The position numbers and the translations under genes were made by a program. Under the pieces are notes generated by a model. The model worked only from the letters and a program-made list of their open reading frames with translations. It had not been told where the DNA came from and did no database searches. Below, in pieces: positions 9,441 through 18,514 of a DNA stretch of 64,000 bases (within the stretch, counting starts at the first letter, position 1; every line of letters begins with the position of its first letter). The DNA is from Prevotella heparinolytica (GTDB lineage Bacteria > Bacteroidota > Bacteroidia > Bacteroidales > Bacteroidaceae), in assembly GCF_004342845.1 (NCBI RefSeq), contig NZ_SLXB01000001.1, positions 186,001 to 250,000 on the forward strand. The letters run 5' to 3'.

Positions 9441-9767
9441 TTAATCACTCATCGTTATCAACGCTTCTTCTTCTTCTTGCCGTGTGCGCTTGCGCATCAT
9501 GCTTTCTCGGACCACGGACAAGGCTTTCAGGATGAGCGACATGCGTTCTTCGGGGTCGGCCGTTTCGGTGATGACGGGATAGTGCCGGTCAGCTTCTTGG
9601 GCCAGTGCCCGGAGGCGGTGCCGAGCTTTGCTCAACTCCCGTCGGCAGGCCTTGCAGTAGCTGTCGGCAGCGAGGGTGCGTTTGTCCACGTAGAAGTTTT
9701 CGAGGGGTTGCTCTTGGTGGCAACATCCGCAGGTGCGGGTTCGTTTTTCAGTGTTTTGTTTCATCAT
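9441..9767 (-). CDS. Small zinc-ribbon-like CxxC protein
   Basis: The 108-aa basic protein has two CxxC knuckles, CGCC near residue 14 and CKAC near residue 38, separated by ENFYVDKRTLAADSYC, then a charged helix (RRELSKARHRLRALA). The paired knuckles suggest a zinc ribbon as in HNH or DNA-binding proteins, but no HNH catalytic residues are seen. An internal Met at codon 2 is an equally good start. It ends the cassette and probably belongs to the same DNA-binding set. Confidence 0.6.
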   Translation of the reverse strand: MMKQNTEKRTRTCGCCHQEQPLENFYVDKRTLAADSYCKACRRELSKARHRLRALAQEADRHYPVITETADPEERMSLILKALSVVRESMMRKRTRQEEEEALITMSD

Positions 9768-10315
9768 GATTTTGTTTTGTTAAGAATTAATACGATAAGT
9801 TTTTCTTGTGGTATCCCTTGTGAGAGACACCTGTAGGTGGGTTTCGGTGGAGATATATCTCCACCGTGATACATATATATGCGGAGCGTGCTGCATCTAT
9901 ACTTCCCGGTCGGGACATCTGTATGGCGAGCCGGAATGAGGCGGAGGTTTCTCTGACGAGTAATTATTTTTCTTTCTTGGCAAGGTTTCGGAATTGGAAA
10001 TGCAGGGTGTATCTTTCATATAATCTTTTCTTTTTATTTTGCACTGAATGGTCACAATATGTGTTTTTGTCTTTGCAAATATAAGAAAGGTTTTATTTAA
10101 GAAACAATACTTTTCAAATATAAATTTTCAAGGAAGAGTTCAAGGCGTTGATTATGAAAATGCAAACGATAAAGAGAAAAAGTCTATTCCTAAAATGAAA
10201 CTGGTTGAAAAAAATACAGAGACGAATCTTATGTAGTTATTTTGGAACCAAGAAGAGATGGCGGCAGTTACTACCTTATAATTGCATATTCTTACTAACC
10301 GTTCGCCACTCACCG
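9768..10315. other. Gene-poor gap with repeat array and AT-rich stretch
   Basis: The gap holds the 22-bp array at 9845-9932, a conserved flank at about 9805-9840, and an AT-rich stretch at about 9990-10260 that differs from its surroundings. A 62-codon plus-strand ORF (10048-10236) lies in the AT-rich part; I do not recognise it and regard it as possible remnant DNA. Confidence 0.5.
9845..9932 (-). repeat. 22-bp array, family 1, copy a
   Basis: Four consecutive 22-bp units share a central TATAGATG/ATATAT-like core (read on the minus strand). The unit at 9845-9866 is a near-perfect palindrome containing GGTGGAGATATATCTCCACC. In inverted orientation it is homologous to the array at 17704-17791 unit by unit, and its outer flank (about 9805-9840) matches 17795-17825. 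Confidence 0.8.
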
Positions 10316-10789
10316 CTATTTCCGCCTGAACACGAGGAACACATACCCCGCACCGAGGCATGCCACGACCGTGGCGAAAGCGAAGAACCACCGGTAGCCC
10401 AGTTGCTCGGCCACGTGTCCGCTCAGCACCGACACGAGGATGCCGCTCATGAATCCTATCTCCTTCATGGAATAACCCAAATCCACCAGCCACGGGCGGC
10501 TCTTGTCGAGGTGTGCGGCCACCATGTCTATCTCCTTGTGCAACGCCCCGGCATACCGCCTCACGGTGTCGCCCCGGCGGGGCATCACGTACGAGTTGCA
10601 GCCGCAGTAGTGGCAAAGCCGATGGCAGAAAGGCATGTGCAGATAGAAGGAGATGTTTGCGCTACCCTCCGAGTTGCTCCGTTTCACCGCCTCTATATAA
10701 GATGCTCCGTCCGTAGGCCCGAAGAAGTTGGCAGGCGGATAGCTGGTGTAGCGCGGCACGGAGACGTTGTATTTCTCTATCGGAATCAT
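10316..10789 (-). pseudogene. hemN-MFS deletion chimera
   Basis: This 157-codon ORF joins two unrelated gene ends. Residues 1-99 are the start of an oxygen-independent coproporphyrinogen oxidase/HemN-like radical SAM protein (NVSVPRYTSYPPANFFG, FYLHMPFCHRLCHYCGC with CX3CX2C at C55, C59 and C62). From residue 100 (near 10490) the protein becomes the hydrophobic C-terminus of an MFS transporter (LVDLGYSMKEIGFMSG, LGYRWFFAFATVVA, FRRK). The reading frame is kept across the junction. It cannot be a working HemN, because the barrel is missing, nor a whole transporter. A large deletion between neighbouring genes is the simplest cause. Confidence 0.85.
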
Positions 10790-10884
10790 TTGTTCGCTCT
10801 TATTGGCGGTTATTCATATAAACAGGTTCGGTAATACAGGCAGGGATATGTCTTGCCGATTGTTTCGGCACCAATCGTCTGCCT

Positions 10885-12222
10885 TTACAATTCGATTGCG
10901 GCGTTGATGCCGAACGTCAGGGGCACTCCCTTTTGCGCATACTTGGCCGAGGAACGGAAGTAATAGCTCAGATAGTCGGTGTTCGTCAGGTTCTTGCCCC
11001 ACAGTTCAAGGCTGAAGATGCCCTTGCGTGCAATGATCTTTCCGCCCAGCAGCATGTAGAAATCCTGCACCTGCTCGTTGTCCTCTATCCAGTAGAGTTT
11101 GCCCGTTCCGGTGAGGTTGGCGCTGAAAGTCAGGCGGTCGAGTATGCGGCGGGGGCAGATGCTGTATTCTGCGTTCAACGCCACCGTATGGCGCGGAACC
11201 ATCGGAATCATGTTGTGCGAATAATCGGTCTTCTCGTTCTTCTTGTAGTCGAGGAAGCGCGCGTAAGTGTATCCGTAATTGGCCTGTACGAGCCATCCTC
11301 CGGCGGGGCGCAGTTGCAGCGACGCCTCCATCCCCTTGCTTTCGGAGTGTCCGGCATTGCTGATGATATTTCCCACTTCGGGCACGGTTCTGCTTATCTG
11401 CTGATGGCGCCAGTCGATGTAGAACAGGGTCAGTTCGCCGGATACTTTGCCGTTGCGGGTGCCTGTTTTGACACCCACCTCGTAGTTTCAGTTATATTCG
11501 GGGGCATAGCTGCGCTCCTCGTCCTTCTGGAACGTCTGGTTGAAAGCGCCTGCTTTATAGCCCTGCGTGATGTTGGCGAAAGCCGTGTTGCGGTTGTCGA
11601 ACTTATATTGTACGCCTATTTTCGGAATCAGCCGGGTATGGTTAAGGCTCGATGTGAAGTCTTTCAGATGGGTTTGCCTGCCGTCCGTGTGGTCGGTCTT
11701 TTCGCGGTTGTAGTCCACGTTGCCCGCCTCCTGCTTTGCGGCATCATACACGGCATACGGGTAGCCGCCCTGATTGGTATAGTCGAGCGAGGAAATCAGA
11801 CGCAGGTTCCACCGTGCGGCAGGGTTCCAGTAAAAGCCCAGTTTTCTGCCGCCGAGGTTCATCTTGTCGGCTTTCCTGCCGAGGAAGGTGTTCTCGAAGT
11901 ATCCGCCGTTGTGCTGGTAATAGCCGCTTACGTGTGTCCCGAAGCTGTTCCCCATACGGGTGTAGTTGGAGAACTGCGCCAACGTGTGGTTGTAGTTGCC
12001 GTAGCCCAACCTGACCTTCGTGCCCTGATATTCGAAAGGCGTGGGAGTATATAGGTTGATTACTCCGCCGATGGTGTTGCGCCCGTACAGTGTGCCTTGC
12101 GGACCTCGAAACACTTCGACGGCCCTGAGGTCGAGCATATTGGCATCGAAGGCCGATGTCTCGAAATGGGGAATGCCGTCGACGTAGAAGCCCACAGCCG
12201 CAAAGAAACGGGCAATCCTCAT
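10885..12222 (-). pseudogene. TonB-dependent receptor remnant with internal TGA
   Basis: Two same-frame ORFs (11488-12222 and 10885-11478) form one receptor interrupted by a TGA at 11488-11490. The reading frame continues as NYEVGVKTG right after the stop, where receptors of this type usually read YNWNYEVG, so one TGG-to-TGA change explains it. Plug motifs are present (VFRGPQGTLYGRNTIGGVIN), as are the beta-barrel and a C-terminal strand (PLTFGINAAIEL). The signal peptide and early plug are missing: homology begins about AVGFYVDGIPHF near 12201. About 446 codons remain of an expected 700 or more. Together with the hemN/MFS chimera it looks like a decayed iron- or heme-type uptake locus (inference). 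Confidence 0.87.
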
Positions 12223-12335
12223 TTATTAGGAATTTCAGCCCCTAAAAGAGCGGTGCGGCATATCCACGGGGTGCAAAATAACGATTTTATCCATTTATTG
12301 GATTATTTAGGAGGGTGCGGCCGGTGTCTTTCTTC

Positions 12336-12343
12336 TACCTTTG
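12336..12343 (+). promoter_or_regulatory. -7 box of the GH88-sulfatase operon
   Basis: TACCTTTG fits the TAnnTTTG consensus and lies 43 bp upstream of the GH88 start. A convincing -33 TTTG at the usual distance is not visible. Confidence 0.5.
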
Positions 12344-12385
12344 CAAGTAGAAAAAATGTCATAAACCATAATAACCCATTTTATC

Positions 12386-13585
12386 ATGAAAACAGTACTC
12401 GCTACATTGGGTATTTCCCTTTTCGTATTGACCGGCTGCGCAAGCCGGAAGCAGACCGGAAACGACTTCATCCGGGAGAACATAGACAACGCCGTGAAGC
12501 AGGAAACGCTCCAGACGGACATTATCGAGCAGTCGGGCAAAGTCCTCAATCCACGTACAGTGGACAAGGACGGCAACATCGTCTACGTGCCCATCGACGA
12601 CTGGTGCTCGGGCTTCTTCCCCGGTAACATGTGGTACACCTACGAGCTGACAGGCGACAAGAAATGGCTGCCGCTTGCCGAGAAGTATACCGAAGCGCTC
12701 GACTCCGTGCAATACCTGACGTGGCATCACGACGTGGGCTTCATGATAGGCTCCAGCTACCTGAACGGATACCGCTTTGCCGGGAAAGAGGTCTACAAGC
12801 CGGTCGTTGTGCAGGCGGCGAAATCGCTCTCCACCCGTTTCCGTCCGGCAGCCGGAGTGCTCCAGTCGTGGGATGCTGACAAGGGCTGGCAGGCAGAGCG
12901 CGGCTGGAAGTGCCCCGTCATCATCGACAACATGATGAATCTGGAACTGCTGTTCGAGGCGTCTTTACTGTCGGGCGATTCTACCTATTATCATATAGCC
13001 AAGAAACATGCCGACACCACGCTGGCCCACCATTTCCGTGCCGATAACAGTTGCTATCACGTGGTGGACTACGACCCCGAAACCGGCGAAGTGCGCAACC
13101 GGCAAACGGCGCAGGGATATGCCGACGAATCGGCTTGGGCACGCGGTCAGGCTTGGGCATTGTACGGCTACACCATGTGCTACCGCTACACGCGCGACGC
13201 ACGCTATCTGGAGCAGGCCGAAAAGATTTACGGCTTCATCTTCAACCACAAGAATCTTCCGGAAGACTTGGTTCCGTATTGGGACTTCGACGCTCCCGGC
13301 ATCCCCAATGAGCCTCGCGATGCTTCGGCAGCCGCTTGCACGGCTTCCGCCCTGTATGAATTGAGTACCTACCTGCCCGGCAAGGGCTACAAGGAGACGG
13401 CAGACAAGGTGATGGAAAGCCTTGCTTCGCCTGCCTACCGTGCCGCAGTGGGAACCAACGGGAACTTCATCCTGATGCACTCCGTAGGCAGCATTCCCCA
13501 CGGTGCCGAAATAGACGTGCCCCTGAACTATGCCGACTACTATTTTCTGGAAGGACTGAAACGTAAAAGAGACTTGGAGAAATGA
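12386..13585 (+). CDS. GH88 unsaturated glucuronyl hydrolase, lipoprotein
   Basis: The 399-aa protein removes the 4,5-unsaturated uronic acid left at the non-reducing end of oligosaccharides by polysaccharide lyases. A lipobox (LFVLTGCAS, Cys18) predicts an outer-membrane or periplasmic lipoprotein. The alpha/alpha-barrel motifs DDWCSGFFPGNMWY, WHHDVGFM (D116) and IIDNMMNLELL (D181) match the two conserved aspartates of the family. It overlaps the following sulfatase by 4 bp (ATGA), so the two are translationally coupled. The pair suggests use of sulfated uronate glycans such as glycosaminoglycans; the substrate cannot be fixed from sequence. Confidence 0.93.
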   Translation: MKTVLATLGISLFVLTGCASRKQTGNDFIRENIDNAVKQETLQTDIIEQSGKVLNPRTVDKDGNIVYVPIDDWCSGFFPGNMWYTYELTGDKKWLPLAEKYTEALDSVQYLTWHHDVGFMIGSSYLNGYRFAGKEVYKPVVVQAAKSLSTRFRPAAGVLQSWDADKGWQAERGWKCPVIIDNMMNLELLFEASLLSGDSTYYHIAKKHADTTLAHHFRADNSCYHVVDYDPETGEVRNRQTAQGYADESAWARGQAWALYGYTMCYRYTRDARYLEQAEKIYGFIFNHKNLPEDLVPYWDFDAPGIPNEPRDASAAACTASALYELSTYLPGKGYKETADKVMESLASPAYRAAVGTNGNFILMHSVGSIPHGAEIDVPLNYADYYFLEGLKRKRDLEK

Positions 13586-15126
13586 AAACAGGATACGGCA
13601 TATTGGCAGGCAGTGTGGCACTGCTTGCCCTGCAAGGCTGCAAAGCCCGGCAGGCGGCAGAAGCCGTCCGCCCCAACGTCATCTACGTGTTCCCCGACCA
13701 GATGCGCAATCAGGCAATGGAGTTCTGGGGGCAGGAAGGGTTTCGGGATAAGGTGAACTTCCGTAACGACCCGGTGCACACTCCCCGGCTGAACGACTTC
13801 GCACGGCAGTCGATGGTGCTGACTTCGGCCATGAGCAACTGCCCGTTGAGCAGTCCGCATCGCGGCTCGTTGCTCACGGGCATGTATCCCAACAAAAGCG
13901 GTGTGCCCCTGAACTGTAATGCAAGCCGCCCCATCAGTTCGCTGCGCGAGGATGCCGTGTGCGTGAGCGACGTGTTCGCCCGTGCCGGATATGATTGTGC
14001 CTATTTCGGCAAGCTGCATGCCGACTTCCCCACGCCCAACGACCCCGAACGTCCCGGCCGCTATGTGGAAGACCGCGTACCCGCATGGGATGCCTACACG
14101 CCCCCGTCGCGCCGCCACGGCTTCAACCATTGGTATGCTTACGGAACTTTCGACGAACATAAGAACCCGCACTATTGGGACACCGAAGGCCGGCGTCACG
14201 ACCCGCACGAGTGGTCGCCGTTGCACGAGGCGGGCAAAGTGGTCTCTTATCTGAAGAACGAGGGCGGCGTGCGCAATCCCAAGAAGCCTTTCTTCATCAT
14301 GGTGGGCATGAATCCGCCGCACAGCCCGTATCGCTCGTTGGACGACTGCATGGAGCAGGACTTCGACCTCTACAAGAACCGCTCGCTTGACAGTCTCCTC
14401 GTTCGTCCGAATGCCGACCCCACGATGCACAAAGCCGGAAGCGCGCCTTATTACTTCGCCTCCGTCACCGGCGTAGACCGTGCCTTCGGGCAGATTCTCG
14501 ACGCATTGAAAGAGCTTGGGATGGAAGAGAACACCATCGTTGTGTTTGCCTCCGACCACGGCGAAACCATGTGCAGCCAGCGCACGGACGACCCGAAGAA
14601 CTCGCCCTACTCCGAATCCATGAACATACCTTTTCTGGTTCGCTATCCGCAGAAGGTGAAACCGCGCGTAGACAACCTGATACTCTCTTCGCCCGACATC
14701 ATGCCCACGCTGCTGGGGTTATCCGGCCTTTCCGACTCCATTCCCGCAGAGGTGCAGGGACGCAACTATGCACCGCTTTTCTTCGATGAAAAGGCCGAAA
14801 TTGTGCGTCCTTCCGGTGCGCTTTACATTCAGAACATGGATGGAGAAAAGGATGCCGAGGGGCTGGTTCGTTCTTACTTCCCCTCGTCGCGCGGCTTCAA
14901 GTCGGCCCGCTACACGCTGGCGCTCTACATCGACCGCAAAAGCCGCCGCTTGGTGAAAAGCCTGCTGTTCGACGACGAGAACGACCCTTACCAGATGCAC
15001 AACCTCCCGCTCGAACAGAACGCCGAAATCGTGAAAGAGCTTTGCGCAGAGATGGGCAAGGTGCTGAAAGAGATTGGCGACCCGTGGTATGAAGAGAGAA
15101 TCTTGCCGGATATGATTCCGTATTGA
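13582..15126 (+). CDS. Family S1 sulfatase, serine type, lipoprotein
   Basis: The 514-aa protein has a lipoprotein-type signal (LALQGC, Cys20). The formylglycine motif is S90-S-P-H-R94-G followed by SLLTG, so the catalytic residue derives from serine and would need an anaerobic sulfatase maturase (anSME), not encoded here. Metal-site features FPDQ, MVGMNPPHSP and ASDHGE are present. C-terminal ENDPYQMHNLP is typical for the family. It sits in an operon with GH88, so it probably desulfates the same uronate-containing glycan. Resemblance to Bacteroides glycosaminoglycan sulfatases is from memory and not tested. Confidence 0.92.
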   Translation: MKTGYGILAGSVALLALQGCKARQAAEAVRPNVIYVFPDQMRNQAMEFWGQEGFRDKVNFRNDPVHTPRLNDFARQSMVLTSAMSNCPLSSPHRGSLLTGMYPNKSGVPLNCNASRPISSLREDAVCVSDVFARAGYDCAYFGKLHADFPTPNDPERPGRYVEDRVPAWDAYTPPSRRHGFNHWYAYGTFDEHKNPHYWDTEGRRHDPHEWSPLHEAGKVVSYLKNEGGVRNPKKPFFIMVGMNPPHSPYRSLDDCMEQDFDLYKNRSLDSLLVRPNADPTMHKAGSAPYYFASVTGVDRAFGQILDALKELGMEENTIVVFASDHGETMCSQRTDDPKNSPYSESMNIPFLVRYPQKVKPRVDNLILSSPDIMPTLLGLSGLSDSIPAEVQGRNYAPLFFDEKAEIVRPSGALYIQNMDGEKDAEGLVRSYFPSSRGFKSARYTLALYIDRKSRRLVKSLLFDDENDPYQMHNLPLEQNAEIVKELCAEMGKVLKEIGDPWYEERILPDMIPY

Positions 15127-15175
15127 CAATGCTTGTATGCAGGGTAGAAAAAAGCCTTGACTGACAGGTTGATAA

Positions 15176-15229
15176 AAAAGAGAGAATATCTTAGGTACGG
15201 CATGTTGCGCCTAAGATATTCTCTCTTTT
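15176..15229. terminator. Bidirectional hairpin with perfect 20-bp stem
   Basis: Arm 15176-15195 (AAAAGAGAGAATATCTTAGG) and its exact reverse complement at 15210-15229 enclose a 14-nt loop. The A-run and T-run at the two ends make it a terminator for both the sulfatase (+) and the membrane protein ending at 15248 (-). Confidence 0.85.
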
Positions 15230-15247
15230 AATACGGGCCGCTTTTCA

Positions 15248-15907
15248 TCAAACGGCTTTCACCCTTTTATACAGATTATAAACACTGAATATGCCGATAA
15301 AAACACAAAAGAGGAAACTGAACGAACTGACACCAAGCACCTGTCCATCGGCAACGACATGAAACAATACGATGTAGAATGCAATGTTGACAAAAGTATT
15401 TACGACAGTCGTATATGTACCTGTTTTGCGTACGCGTGTTGTCTCATCACGAAGGGGATAGGGGACTCCGCTCTGCGTTACTACTCCCGCTTCTTGCAGC
15501 TCATGGATTGCCTTTTCTCTTTCGGATGCTTCTGCCGGCAGATTTACGGCTTTACTCAGCTTTCTTTTCTTGCGGATATAATCTATCACCAACTGATTGT
15601 TGTTGTTGACGTATGTTTTCCGTACTCCGCCCACAGGAATAGAGACAGGTTGATAATACCTTAAAAAAGAAAGCACTAAAGAGAAGAGAAATCCGCCAAA
15701 GAGACTCGACAGATGTAAAGAGGCTGTTTTTATTTGCAGTAAGGAAAACAGTACAATCATCCATGCCAGCATGAAGTCGATGATATATACATGGTTTATG
15801 ACATCGATTTGAAAAAAAGATCTGAACCATTTCCCGTTCAGCCTTTTTATCTCGTATGTGTGTGGGGTTATATATACCACTTTGTCTTTTAAAAGAATTT
15901 CTTCCAT
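15248..15907 (-). CDS. Hypothetical membrane protein
   Basis: I do not recognise this 219-aa protein. It shows a hydrophobic pair in the first half (IDFMLAWMIVLFSLLQI, SSLFGGFLFSLVLSFL), a charged cytoplasmic-type middle (YIRKKRKLSKAVNLPAEASEREKAIHEL) and a second hydrophobic pair near the end (FVNIAFYIVLFHVVA, FSFLFCVFIGIFSVYNLY). About four membrane segments are likely. It is monocistronic, with the shared hairpin downstream and cysS further on in the same direction. Confidence 0.65.
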   Translation of the reverse strand: MEEILLKDKVVYITPHTYEIKRLNGKWFRSFFQIDVINHVYIIDFMLAWMIVLFSLLQIKTASLHLSSLFGGFLFSLVLSFLRYYQPVSIPVGGVRKTYVNNNNQLVIDYIRKKRKLSKAVNLPAEASEREKAIHELQEAGVVTQSGVPYPLRDETTRVRKTGTYTTVVNTFVNIAFYIVLFHVVADGQVLGVSSFSFLFCVFIGIFSVYNLYKRVKAV

Positions 15908-15944
15908 AATGCCCCTGTTTTATGTGAGGATGACGCAGAATTCA

Positions 15945-17420
15945 TCACTTGTTCAGCTTCCACTCGCTGCCTTCCTTGCCGTCCTTAATCTCGAAGCCGA
16001 GGGCGGTGAGCTCGTTGCGGATTTTGTCGCTGGTGGCCCAGTCCTTGTTGGCTTTGGCCTTGGCACGCTCGTCGAGCAGCATGTCCACCACCTTGCCGAA
16101 GGCGGCTTCGCGGGCTTCGTTGGAGGCGTTGTCTTCTTTCAGTCCGAGGATGTCGAAGCTGAAGAGGTGGAAGGTTTCTTTCAGCTCCTTCAGGTCGTCG
16201 GCGGTGATGGAGTCGTTTCCGGCCAGAATATTGTTCACCATCTTGGCACCGTCGAAGAGGTGGGCGATGACAATCGGAGAGTTGAGGTCGTCGTTCATGG
16301 CTTCGAGACACTTGGCGCGCAGCGATTTCGCGTCTACCGTAGACGTGGCGGAGGGCACAATCTTCTCCAGTCCGCGGATGGCATCCATCAGTCGTGCCAG
16401 TCCCTTCTCGGCGGCTTGCAGGGCCTCGTTGCTGAAGTCCACTGTGCTGCGGTAGTGGGCTTGGAGGATGAAGAAGCGGATGGTCATCGGGGTGTAGGCC
16501 TGTGCCAGCAGCTTGTTGGAACCGGTGAAGAACTCTTCGAGGGTGATGAAGTTGCCGAGGCTCTTGCCCATCTTCTGCCCGTTGATGGTAATCATGTTGT
16601 TGTGCATCCAGTAGCGCACCATGTCGTCGCCCTGACTGGCCACGGCTTGGGCTATCTCGCATTCGTGGTGGGGGAAGACGAGGTCCATGCCGCCGCCGTG
16701 AATGTCGAAGTGCGCTCCGAGGTATTTCTTGCCCATGGCCGTGCACTCGCAGTGCCAGCCGGGGAAACCGTCGCTCCACGGCGAGGGCCAGCGCATGATG
16801 TGCTCGGGTTGCGCCCGTTTCCAGAGGGCGAAGTCGGCGGGGTTGCGCTTCTCCTCCTGCCCGTCCAGCTCGCGGGTGGTGTTGAGCACATCGTCGAGGT
16901 TTCGGCCGGAGAGTTTGCCGTAGTGATGGTCTTTGTTGTACTTGACCACGTCGAAGTAGACAGAACCTTCGCTCAGATAGGCATATCCGTTGTCGATTAT
17001 CTTCTTAACCAGCTCCTCCTGCTCGATGATATGTCCGCTGGCATGCGGCTCGATGCTTGGGGGCAGAACGTTGAGCGCGTCCATCGCCTTGTGGTAGCGG
17101 TTGATGTAGTATTGCGCCACTTCCATGGGTTCGAGCTGTTCCAGACGGGCTTTCTTGGCTATCTTGTCCTCGCCCTCGTCGGCGTCGTGCTCCAGATGGC
17201 CCACGTCGGTGATGTTGCGCACGTAGCGCACCTTGTAGCCCAAGTGCTTGAGGTAGCGGAAAAGGAGGTCGAAGGTGATGGAGGGGCGTGCGTGTCCCAA
17301 GTGCGGGTCGCCGTAGACGGTGGGGCCGCAGACGTACATGCCCACGTGGGGGGCGTGCAGGGGCACGAACAGTTCTTTTCTTCTATTCAGGGTGTTGTAG
17401 ACGGTCAGTTGATGTTCCAT
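15945..17420 (-). CDS. cysS: Cysteinyl-tRNA synthetase
   Basis: The 491-aa enzyme charges tRNA-Cys in the cytosol. The class I HIGH signature appears as DPHLGHARP in [18 protein letters not shown], and KMSKS as QKMGKSLGN. The zinc-site region around [11 protein letters not shown] and HHECEIAQ is present. Length is normal for the family. A -7 box TATTTTTG lies at 17455-17462 on the minus strand. Confidence 0.97.
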   Translation of the reverse strand: MEHQLTVYNTLNRRKELFVPLHAPHVGMYVCGPTVYGDPHLGHARPSITFDLLFRYLKHLGYKVRYVRNITDVGHLEHDADEGEDKIAKKARLEQLEPMEVAQYYINRYHKAMDALNVLPPSIEPHASGHIIEQEELVKKIIDNGYAYLSEGSVYFDVVKYNKDHHYGKLSGRNLDDVLNTTRELDGQEEKRNPADFALWKRAQPEHIMRWPSPWSDGFPGWHCECTAMGKKYLGAHFDIHGGGMDLVFPHHECEIAQAVASQGDDMVRYWMHNNMITINGQKMGKSLGNFITLEEFFTGSNKLLAQAYTPMTIRFFILQAHYRSTVDFSNEALQAAEKGLARLMDAIRGLEKIVPSATSTVDAKSLRAKCLEAMNDDLNSPIVIAHLFDGAKMVNNILAGNDSITADDLKELKETFHLFSFDILGLKEDNASNEAREAAFGKVVDMLLDERAKAKANKDWATSDKIRNELTALGFEIKDGKEGSEWKLNK

Positions 17421-17976
17421 AACGCTTTCTTGTTTTGTAAATCGTATTCGGTTGCAAAAATAGAGATATATAATTGAATACGTAGACTTTTCGGAATGAT
17501 TTATTGAGATTCTTGCATGTTTGTCTGCCTATTCTGCCTATTCTGCATAACCAAATTCCGATTTATGTCTCTTTATCGCTACGGCGCTTTTGATATTTAA
17601 CGCGAATCCGGATAATCCGCAAACGCTTTTTCTGATTATTGGAAAAACAGCGATGGGATGGAGGAAAAATATTTACTTATTAGAGGATGTTTTCCCTCGC
17701 TCCGGCTCGCTATATAGATGTCCCCGACTGGAAGTATAGATGCAGCACGCTCGGAATATACATGCAGTTTGGTGGAGATATATCTCCACCAAAACCGCCT
17801 TGCAGGTATCTCTCGCAGGGGATTCCTCTCAAAAGCTCTACGGTATTATTAATTGACACATCGGCATGGAGCAGCTATGCTCGTCGCCCAAAGTAAGAAG
17901 GAATCCTCCTGAAAGACTTTTCGATAGCCTTTTCGGTTTGTGTGCATGGAAAGCGCAAATAATAGAAACAACGTCT
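17421..17976. other. Intergenic gap with family-1 repeat
   Basis: Besides the cysS -7 box (17455-17462) and the array at 17704-17791 with its flank to about 17825, I see no gene or RNA in this 556-bp gap. Confidence 0.5.
17704..17791 (+). repeat. 22-bp array, family 1, copy b
   Basis: Four exact 22-bp steps (17704, 17726, 17748, 17770) share the core TATAGATG/TATACATG at the same unit position. The last unit holds GGTGGAGATATATCTCCACC, a perfect 20-bp palindrome. The downstream flank GCAGGTATCTCTCGCAGGGG (from about 17798) is also conserved next to copy a. Confidence 0.8.
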
Positions 17977-18498
17977 CTATGCGTCGATTTCCACGTTGGA
18001 ACCCACCATGGCATTGACTTGTGTACCGGCAGGAATTTCGGCGTTGCCGCCCTTTATCAGGAATCCGAAGAGGCAGCAGAAGGTCAGGATGATAGATAAT
18101 GCCATCTGATTGTTGCCTTCGTCGTTCAGATTGCCGGCAGTCAGATAGATAGTGGTGCCGTCGACGGCTTTCACGCTTCTTACGGCGATTTCCAATTCAC
18201 CTTGCATACCCAGCAGATTGTTCTTCTTGGCTCTTACCACCTGTCCCTGTGCGATGGAACCTGCCTCGATCACGGTCTTTCCATCCACTTTGATGTCGTT
18301 CGGCACTCTGAAGTCTACGATCTGGCCGCTGCGTGCACCGGCACTGGTGATTGTGCTCATGAGTTCCATGGGAACGATGGTTCCCGCTTTCAGCACTACC
18401 GTACCGTTAGGCAGGGTGAATGACATTGTAAGCATGGCGATGGCCATCAACAGAGTTACCGGCTTGAAGAATACCGATTTCATGAATTTGATAAACAT
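17977..18498 (-). CDS. Hypothetical secreted/membrane beta-rich protein
   Basis: The 172-aa product begins with a hydrophobic signal or anchor (FKPVTLLMAIAMLTMSFTL). A beta-rich domain follows (VVLKAGTIVPMELMSTITS, GKTVIEAGSIAQGQVVRAKK). A second hydrophobic stretch (MALSIILTFCCLFGFLI) precedes the tail IPAGTQVNAMV. The repeated 'x-AGT-x-V' loops resemble periplasmic barrel or SH3-like proteins, but I cannot assign a family. An alternative start is the inner Met at 18483. It lies 16 bp downstream of the YidD-like gene, probably in one operon. Confidence 0.6.
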   Translation of the reverse strand: MFIKFMKSVFFKPVTLLMAIAMLTMSFTLPNGTVVLKAGTIVPMELMSTITSAGARSGQIVDFRVPNDIKVDGKTVIEAGSIAQGQVVRAKKNNLLGMQGELEIAVRSVKAVDGTTIYLTAGNLNDEGNNQMALSIILTFCCLFGFLIKGGNAEIPAGTQVNAMVGSNVEIDA

Positions 18499-18514
18499 AA
18501 TGAGATTAAGTCTT

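Noticed and set aside
10048..10236. 62-aa plus-strand ORF
   Set aside because: No start or family support; kept only as a possible remnant in an AT-rich stretch.
12223..12385. Search for the missing N-terminus of the TonB receptor
   Set aside because: No in-frame or shifted sequence resembling a signal peptide or early plug was seen; the segment holds the GH88 promoter instead.
15858..17477. 539-codon plus-strand ORF opposite cysS
   Set aside because: It is a shadow of the high-GC third positions of cysS; the minus strand encodes a complete, motif-bearing enzyme.
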